From: Limnanthes douglasii subsp. nivea
Lineage: Eukaryota; Streptophyta; Magnoliopsida; Brassicales; Limnanthaceae
Direction of reading: 5' to 3'
Assembly (NCBI GenBank): GCA_036936605.1
Contig: JAUPFV010000002.1
Coordinates: 130,122,376 to 130,186,375 of the forward strand
Length of the DNA: 64,000 bases
Shown here one piece after another: positions 56,906 to 64,000 of this stretch (the first letter of the stretch is position 1; each line of letters begins with the position of its first letter). The notes under the pieces were generated by a model. The model was not told the origin of the DNA and ran no database searches. It saw only the letters and a list, made by a program, of their open reading frames with translations. A program made the translations under genes and the position numbers.

Positions 56906-59412
56906 TCAAACCTTCTTGATGGAAATAAGGACACCATGTTCAGGTTCAACAAGCATCCTAAAAGTCGGAGAATGCTGATACTTATCGGACAAACAGAAAT
57001 CAAACTTGGAAATGATCATAGAGAGAATAATCTTCAACTCCACCATAGCAAAGTTCTTGCCCAAACACAGTCGAGATCCGAAGCCAAATGGTACGTAGGT
57101 CTGTGGATGTTTACAAGCTTTAAACACACCATTAGCAAATCTTTGCGGATTGAACTCATTAGCATCTTCTCCCCAAATGTCGATATCTCTATGAAGAGAT
57201 GGAACCAGTGTCCATATACATGTATCTTTTGGGATCACTAGGTTTCCGATTCGGGTATCAGCTAGTGCTGCTCTTGATACAAAAGCTACTGGTGGGTATA
57301 GCCTTAGGGTTTCTTGGATCACCATTGTCATCTGAATGCCCAAATAAAATAGTAGAATGTGTCATTCTATTCTAATCTACTAATGATATTAGTAATAGTA
57401 TCTAATAGTTTTGGAGTGTTTAGAAAAAATAAAGCGAATATGGATTCGGGTTATATACACTATATCTACGTATGCATTTAAGTATTACCGTTTTCAGATG
57501 GTATATGGATTGAGCATCGGGGATGCCATTCTTGCAAAACTTAGCGACCTCTTCGCGTGCACGAGACTGCCACTCTGGGTGTAAAGCGAGAAGCATGAGG
57601 CACCAAGAAGCAGCTATTGCAGTTGTCTCGTGACCAGCAAAGTAAATGTTTTTGCAGTTGTCAACTACGAACTTCTTATTGGACACTGTAAGATTATCAA
57701 TATTCTCCAGCTCGTCGTCAGTTGCAGCAGTTGCTGCCTCAAGTATAAGCTGCATAAAGTCTTTCTGTTGTGAAGGTTTGTTTAAGAACTCTTGTTGTCT
57801 TTGTTTCACCGTCTCCCAAATCAGTGTATCGATTTCTCTCTCGAGTTTGCTTATCTTGATCTTCCTCATTCTGCCAAATACCATGTCCCTGCGTTTTGAA
57901 ACCGATTGAGAAACTATCCGAGGAGGGTTTGTCATCCAATCATACAATGGATGGTGTCGTTGTTGTACCTGAAGGAAGTGATACCAAAGAGGAAGCTGCG
58001 TTTGGTGATAGCGAGTTGGATAGTCCTAAGCTTTGTGTAAATGTGTTTGCCTTTTGAATAAGAGCTACCAAAACAACCCCTTGCTATCACATTTGCTGAT
58101 GCATTTCTTAGGTCCACATCTACTCTGATGTCTGTTGGCTTCCCATTGTTCGCCTCAACTATTTCCTCCCATTCTCTTATCACTGGCTCCACCGACTCCA
58201 CAATTATCCCAACCATACCCTATATAAACTTATGTCAATCTTTTTTAAATAGTATCTATATATATAGAGTATAGTCACCTTGACTTTGTCCATGAAAAAC
58301 TCTGGTGCGACCATTTTTCTCTGATGCTCCCAATGGTGGCCATTGGACCTGATGATGCCGGTGCCAAGCATAGGACCTAGACTTTTGGTAATATAAGGAA
58401 CTTTCCCTAAATCTAAAGTGTTTGATAAGTTGAGTCCCTTCACTAGCTCCGGCTCATTCACAAACAAATGCTGTTGTGACCCTGTGGAGTATGTGTACAA
58501 CAACCCTGTACAATGATAAGGACGTCAAATAATTCAATCATAGATATGGTTAGGGATGCAATGGACCGTCCGTGGGCCCGGTTCGGACCAGCCGTCCGAA
58601 TCCGCTTTTTGGACGCTGAGTCCAAAACCGTCCCGATCCGTTCCCGAGCTTATTTTGTCGAATCCGTCGTGTTCGTAGGTCAATCGGGTCCGATCCGTTG
58701 ATATCAATTTAAATTTAATTTTTTTTTTAATATATTAATTTTTTTAATATATTTTTTATTCTATAGATAAATATTATTGTTTTTATATTTTTATAATTTT
58801 CGGACCGGAACATATCAGATAAATTAGAAATCCGAACCGAATTTGGTCCGATTGCGGATTACAATTTTTAACCCAAATTGAGCCGGTTCAGATAAAACCA
58901 GACCGGACCGGATAACATCCTAAGATACGAAGTTGCTACCACAACAGATACATTAAATTCATAAATTTTTCTAAATATGCACCCTAAAAGACTATAAAAA
59001 GTTAATATTTATATTCATATACGTATTATTTTTCGAAAGTTTTTGACTTTTAGATTAAACTAGACATGTTAAGAAACTTGGAAAGTGAAAGAACCGAAAA
59101 GAAAAAAAGATTACCATATTGTTTTCTCCAGTGATCCAAGTAAGGAAATAGAGTATTGGTATAATCGTGTCCGACGATATCGTTGTGCGATTTAGGCTTT
59201 GTTGCGACGTTTAACCCAAGTGTTTGCATCTCATGAAAGTTACCAAAGAGATAAGAAGGGATAGGTCCATCTATGCCTTGCATCTTAAGTTTCTTTCTTA
59301 TTCGTTCTGTTTTGCCTCTTGTTGTTCTGTAGAGATGAACGGAGTACCAAACCATTCCGATCACTACCAACGAACACAAAAGTTGATGAACTAAACTCAC
59401 GAAGAACTCCAT
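56906..59412 (-). CDS. CYP714: Cytochrome P450, CYP714 type, five exons
   Basis: Exons on the minus strand are 59412-59115, 58505-58279, 58219-57969, 57888-57489 and 57331-56906. All introns are GT-AG and all joints are in phase, giving 533 residues with no internal stop, the usual length for the family. An N-terminal membrane anchor ([15 protein letters not shown]) is followed by a basic stretch and a Pro-containing hinge ([10 protein letters not shown]). The I-helix oxygen-binding motif is FAGHETTA, the K-helix ExxR is ETLR, FNPQRF follows, and the haem-binding loop is [10 protein letters not shown] with its Cys. Block-by-block similarity to Arabidopsis CYP714A1, as I know it ([28 protein letters not shown]), supports the family. 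CYP714 enzymes act in the endoplasmic reticulum and oxidise gibberellins or related diterpenoids, generally lowering active gibberellin. The substrate here is inferred. A hAT-type element sits in intron 1. Confidence 0.93.
58550..58922. mobile_element. hAT-type miniature element in P450 intron 1
   Basis: The ends are TTAGGGATGC at the left and ACATCCTA at the right, with an imperfect 8-bp duplication (AGATATGG at 58542-58549, AGATACGA at 58923-58930). The arms are rich in GGACCG/CCGAACC words around an AT-rich centre, like the element at 12231-12974. It is non-autonomous and does not touch the splice sites at 58506 or 59114. Confidence 0.75.
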
Positions 59413-59449
59413 TTTTACGGTTTCTCTCTTTACATATCTTAAGTAAAAG

Positions 59450-59450
<1 letters not shown>

Positions 59451-59481
<31 letters not shown>

Positions 59482-59482
59482 G
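59451..59482. repeat. (TA)n(GA)n microsatellite in the P450 5' region
   Basis: About seven TA units and nine GA units, 39-70 bp upstream of the P450 start codon, reading (CT)n(TA)n on the gene's strand. CT-rich microsatellites are frequent in plant 5' UTRs. Confidence 0.9.
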
Positions 59483-60480
59483 TGATTTTGTAATTGAGCA
59501 TTTTCTTATAATTCTATGGATGCTTTTAAGACTTGAAAAATTAATATTCCTTCCTTTTTATAATATAAGTTTTTCCAGAAATATTTTGTTCTGTAGCAAT
59601 GATTATATGTATTCCGCCTTCAATTAATAAAATTGTTAAACTTTTACCCAAATTATTGACTTCACTTGATCAAATTTATCTTCTTTTATTCTTTTAAAAT
59701 TATTATTACTTCCTTCTTAATAACGGATAAAAAAAATATTGAACGGCTGATATTATAAGAGGGAAGAGTAGAAAACAAAGTTAGTGCAAATAGATAATTG
59801 TACTAAATATATGGAAGGGTGATGGTATCTATAATTGCCAAATAAGTTCCAAAACATTACGTTTTTTATAATAATTTATTCAAATAAAATAAGATAAGGA
59901 ATATGGTGGTGAGATTGAAGGGATAGATTAAAAAAAATGACCAAGCAAACCATATATATAACTTTTTTTATTGTTCCGTTTTTTAGGCATAATTTGCAAT
60001 TAAAAGAAAACCTACTAAATAAAATTTAAGTGTACTATAAATTGATTTTTCTCTATTTAGATTTAACGTTCATCACGGGTGGCTATGATAGCACAATTAT
60101 CTAAATATAATCATCTTGATATTTAAATTGGACCACTATTATAGTCTGGCATAGCTATTTACAGGATGGATACGTTTGGGGAGTTGTTTAATAGTTTAAA
60201 ACTAACGTTAATAGGATATATGAATTTAGAAAAATTAAATTATTATTATTATTATTACTATTATTTTGTTATTATTGTTTAAAATAATAATAATATATAA
60301 ATAAAAAAATTATCCATTTCATTATTTTTGAAAACCTCTTTAAAAAGAGAAGAAAGCCTTCATTTGGCATGAAAATGTAGTTATTATAAACACCGCATTA
60401 TTGATTATAATAAATTATAAATAAATTTTATTTACATCATATTATCAATTATTATGTTTATTAAAAAAAATATGAGTACT
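59483..60480. other. P450 upstream region / intergenic, AT-rich
   Basis: No gene. It presumably holds the P450 promoter; no specific element could be assigned. A (ATT)n run lies at about 60240-60300. Confidence 0.5.
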
Positions 60481-60756
60481 TTATATCTCTCAAAAAAGCT
60501 ACCGGGTTTTCAAGAAAGTCCAGCAGCACTCATTCTCTCTCCTTTCGGCTTCCTCTTGGCGAGGACATATCGAGCAAAAGTCTTGGCCTTCACACTCTTT
60601 CAAACCTTTCACTCTCTGTAAAACTCCAAATCAAAATCCTACCTTTAAAAATCAACAAGCCACTGGTCGAATTCTAGATCCATCAAATTGAAGGCTCTTC
60701 AATCTGAATAAAAAAAATCACAAAAACTTACATAAACAGAGAATCATCAAAGCCAT

Positions 60757-61629
60757 GGAGTCAATCGAGCATGCAGACCAAAAAGTTGATGACTTTTTAC
60801 CACTAAAAACCACCAATACAACAACGGAGAAGGACCTGCCTTAGATGATCTCAAACATGGTGTTCGAAGACTTGATATCAAACAAATAAGAAAGAGTAAA
60901 AAGAAGAACATATGCAGATATGGTTGGAGGAAGAGCGACAAGGAAGTATTTCTTGCATAAAGGAGTCATCCACGAGGAGCATGAGGACTACATTTCGGTG
61001 CAATTCCAACTAACAGATAAGTCTTCTTTAACAACCTTAGCTAGAACAACTTTAATTGCTAAGTTATCATCTCGTAGTCCAACTCTCAGTGAGTTTAAAG
61101 CATACATTTTTTTCACTTAGATTCTTAGGTGCATGCAACATTTATAAATGAGACTATAGGCGTTTCTTTGTTGAATTAGACTTGCTAGAAGACGTTAAAA
61201 AATTATGGTCCAAACCTGTTAGAATCATAGGAAAACTATCGTTTAGAATTCTCAAATGGACACTTGAGTTTCACCCCAAAAAAGAGTCTCATGTGACTCC
61301 TTTTTTGGATTTCCATGTTCAAACTGCCTGAAATACTATACAACCCTGACTATGTTTCTCATATTGCTAAGGCAATTGGATTTCCCTTAACAGTATTGGT
61401 TCCAAAAAATAGCATAGCACGCTATAACAAAAGTAAAGCATGGATACTAGCTGACATTTCTAAACCTCTTCCCCAAAGAATCTGGTTATCCTTTGGGGAA
61501 CAGGATGGTTGCTGGCAAGATATTACATATCTAAATAAAAAAAATTACTGCAAAAAATGTAAACACATAGGACATCAAGAAAAATATTTTAAAAAGGATG
61601 AATTAGAGAAAAATATGATAAAAAACTGA
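60757..61629 (+). pseudogene. LINE ORF1 (DUF4283-like, CCHC knuckle), decayed
   Basis: The likely start is ATG 60757, with stops near 60842 and 60887. DUF4283-like blocks follow: DYISVQFQLTD near 60990, LLEDVKKLWSKPVRIIGKLS near 61190, and KWTLEFHPKKESHVTPF near 61260. A frame change leads to FKLPEILYNPDYVSHIAKAI at 61318. The zinc knuckle near 61553 reads CKKCKHIGHQEKYF, so the fourth ligand is Phe instead of Cys. ORF1 proteins of plant L1 elements bind the element RNA. Acidic and Asn-rich text continues to about 62166. Confidence 0.78.
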
Positions 61630-62218
61630 ACCGTAAAAAACAATACAAAAAACAATCAATCCAAACTTCCTTTAAAAGAAGTTTGGATTCTAAAACCAAC
61701 AAATAAAACTAGTGAACTTTACAAAGAGCAACAAAACTGATCATTTATTAACAATAGTGCTATGGATAATATAACATCTGGAAATGTTATAAAATTTCAC
61801 AATAAAATAGATGAAACAATTGATAAAACAGAAGAAGAAACAAATTTGATAACACTACAAGATAAACCACCTCATTTAAGCACCAACACTGGAAAAAATG
61901 CAGACCAAAATGAAAAAATCTTAATTTTTAACCAACTTAATGAACCACCTGAAGTTACTGAAAATGATATATAAGAAGCCTTGGAAAGTATTCAACTAAA
62001 CAACTACTTTAAAACACTCAATGTTGAAGAAGTAGATGATCTGTCAGAAACAGAACATGAATCTGAAACTAGTAGGATTAGTTTGAGTTTACCTCAATCA
62101 CCCAAACAAACCAAAAAAACTCTATTAAAACTCCTACAAGAAGATCTTCAAGAGGAAAGATATTAATAAAATTAGTAACTTTAAAAGGATCATTAAGATC
62201 CTCAAAACAAATTTCAAA

Positions 62219-64000
62219 ATGAATAGAGTCATACTCAAATGGAATGTTAGAGGACTAGAAAACCAGAAAATAATTAAAAATATTGTTAGAAAATTCTCAA
62301 CTGATATCATAGCGAAACTACGATATCAGTTAAAACTTGCAATCTATAAGTAATAAATTAGGATATGATTCTCACTTTGCAAATATTATTAATAAAATTT
62401 GGATTTTCTGGAAAAATAACTATAATATCACTATTCTAGACAAATCATATCAACTTGTTGACTCTATGGTAAATCATCCTGCTACTAATAAAGTAGTTCT
62501 GATTACCATTGTTTATGTAAAATGTACTAGATCACATAGAGTACCTCTATTGGATCATTTAAGAACATTTGAAACACAAACTTATCCTGGCTTGTTGTTG
62601 GAGATTTTAACACAATCTCCAACATAAGTGAACAACTTCACTGCTCCATACTTTGCTCCAAAAGTATGGGTAATTTTTACAACATGATATTAGACTGTAA
62701 TTTAGAAGACTCTGGTTACATAGGTACAAACTTCACATGGACTAATAAACACAAATGGAAAAGATTAGACACATCAATGCACAATGAGAAATTGAGAGAA
62801 ATGTTTCAAATTACAAAGTTGAATCACCTGGCCAGAACATGTTCTGACCATTCACCCTTGATAATATCTATTATACCAAAAACTACAAATCACAAACCTT
62901 CATTGAGATTCCAAAATATGTGGTTGGAAAATTAGGACTTTCTTAAAACTGTAGAGAGCAACTGGTCCATAACCCTAACTGATTCATCTAATATTCACAT
63001 TTTTTTGTCCAAGTTAAAAAAACTTAAGAAGCATCGAAAAAAATGGAACAATGACAAATTTGGAAGCATTTTTTACTGTCTAAGCAAAACTCAAAATGAA
63101 ATAAAAATGCACAAATTAGACTAGAAGAAATAGACAACATGGAAATAACTTATCTAATCTTAATTCTAAGCTTATAACATTACTAAAAAGAGAGGAAACA
63201 TATTGGCAACAAAAAAGTTACTCAAAGTGGTTAAAAGATGGAGATAATAACTCTGCAACATTTCATAGCTATATAAAAAAGAGAAGATAAAAAAAATAGA
63301 ATTAATGGTATTTTAATTAATGATATTTGGACTGAAGATGAAATTAGAATTGGTCTATTTGCTATTGAACACTTCAAAACACTCTTAAACAGTCCAAAGG
63401 AACAGAATAATCTTTCTATGATCCATGATATTATACCTAATATCATAACAGACCAAACCAATGAAATATAACAAAAATGCCAACAATGGATGAACTATAT
63501 AATGTTATAAAAAACCTTAAATTGAATAGTGCTTCTGGAGTTGATAGATTCAACTCCAGATTCTACTTATCATGATGGTTAATAATAAAAAATGATCTTC
63601 TCAAATCTGTTATAGATTACTTCACAGTACCCAAATTCCTAAAGGCCTATATGCACCTCACATCTGCCTTATACATAAGGTCAAAGCACCCAAAACTTGG
63701 TTACAATTCAGACTCATAAGCTTATGCTCAGTTTTTAACATAATCATATCTAAAATAGTAAACAACAAACTAGCCAAACGATTACCTTTTATTATTTCAA
63801 TTGAACAAGGTGCCTACACTGAAAAAAGAACAATTCAGAAAAACATCTTAATAACTCAGGAAATGATCAGAGACCTTAATAGGAAATCTAGAGGGAACAA
63901 CTTAATGATTAGCTTAGACATAGCTAAATATTTTGACAACCTTGAGTTTAAATTTATATATGAAGTCATACTTTCCTTTGGATTCAATCAACAATTAATA
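62219..64000 (+). pseudogene. LINE ORF2 (endonuclease and reverse transcriptase), decayed and incomplete
   Basis: Starts at ATG 62219 with the apurinic-type endonuclease entry (ILKWNVRGLENQ). Endonuclease blocks continue at 62640-62890 (FTWTNKHKWKRLD, SDHSPLIIS), broken by stops. Reverse transcriptase begins near 63520 (NLKLNSASGVDRF). It reaches the first catalytic block at about 63900-63945 (NLMISLDIAKYFD, where the Asp is present) before the window ends. The second catalytic block is not in the window. Confidence 0.82.

Larger units (their letters stand above)
60481..64000 (+). mobile_element. L1-type LINE retrotransposon, 5' part, runs off the window
   Basis: A 5' region from about 60481 is followed by ORF1 (zinc-knuckle, DUF4283-type) and ORF2 (endonuclease, reverse transcriptase) on the plus strand. 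There are no LTRs. The 3' half of ORF2, the tail and the target duplication lie beyond 64000. Many stops show an inactive copy. Confidence 0.85.

Overview
The window is nuclear DNA of a flowering plant, most likely a eudicot. It is AT-rich and gene-poor. It carries plant-type spliced genes, LTR retrotransposons primed from a Met-tRNA-type site (TGGTATCAGAGC), Mutator-like elements (MULEs), hAT-type miniature elements and an L1-type LINE. Nothing resembles bacterial organisation. Only one ordinary host gene is clear: a five-exon cytochrome P450 of the CYP714 type on the minus strand (56906-59412), which looks complete.

Layout. 2.2-3.9 kb: decayed Ty3/gypsy pol. 4.1-4.95 kb and 9.2-10.46 kb: clusters of a small LTR element (TRIM type), partly in inverted pairs. 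12.23-12.97 kb: hAT-type miniature element with 8-bp target duplications and a GAACCG-rich body. 13.5-24.5 kb: MULE-1, with a decayed transposase (+), an acidic small ORF (-) and a multi-exon gene (-) for a DUF1985-like region, a polyglutamine tract and a Ulp1-type cysteine protease. 26.4-27.2 kb: old tandem duplication. 29.3-30.5 kb: decayed copia pol. 30.96-35.94 kb: copia element with both LTRs. 36.36-37.57 kb: a third TRIM cluster. 39.1-43.1 kb: MULE-3 remnant with a duplicated GRF zinc-finger exon and the N- and C-terminal ends of a transposase. 43.25-46.6 kb: copia element on the minus strand, followed by a 33-36-bp minisatellite. 47.995-56.192 kb: MULE-2, a complete 8,198-bp element with diverged terminal inverted repeats and an exact 9-bp target duplication. 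It encodes a transposase continuous with an OTU cysteine-protease domain, a small ORF and a plant-mobile-domain (PMD) protein. 60.5-64 kb: the 5' part of a LINE that runs off the window.

The most notable pattern is shared by the three MULEs. Each has its own short, often palindromic motif repeated in its noncoding parts (introns, 5' flanks, gaps between genes), and I did not see these motifs in the coding exons. MULE-1 has a TGCGAATTGT motif, roughly forty to fifty copies by eye, including one perfect 13-bp-armed palindrome. MULE-2 has a GCACCATNGGTNC-like motif in three arrays, one near the 5' end of each of its three genes. MULE-3 has a GTAATATAGACNTG motif with about 12-bp spacing. This resembles Arabidopsis VANDAL elements, where a VANC protein binds short element-specific motifs and relieves DNA-methylation silencing. 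I infer that these are independent element-specific recognition systems in which the DUF1985/Ulp1, OTU and PMD proteins are candidate partners. The sequence shows the motifs and the genes; the binding is inference.
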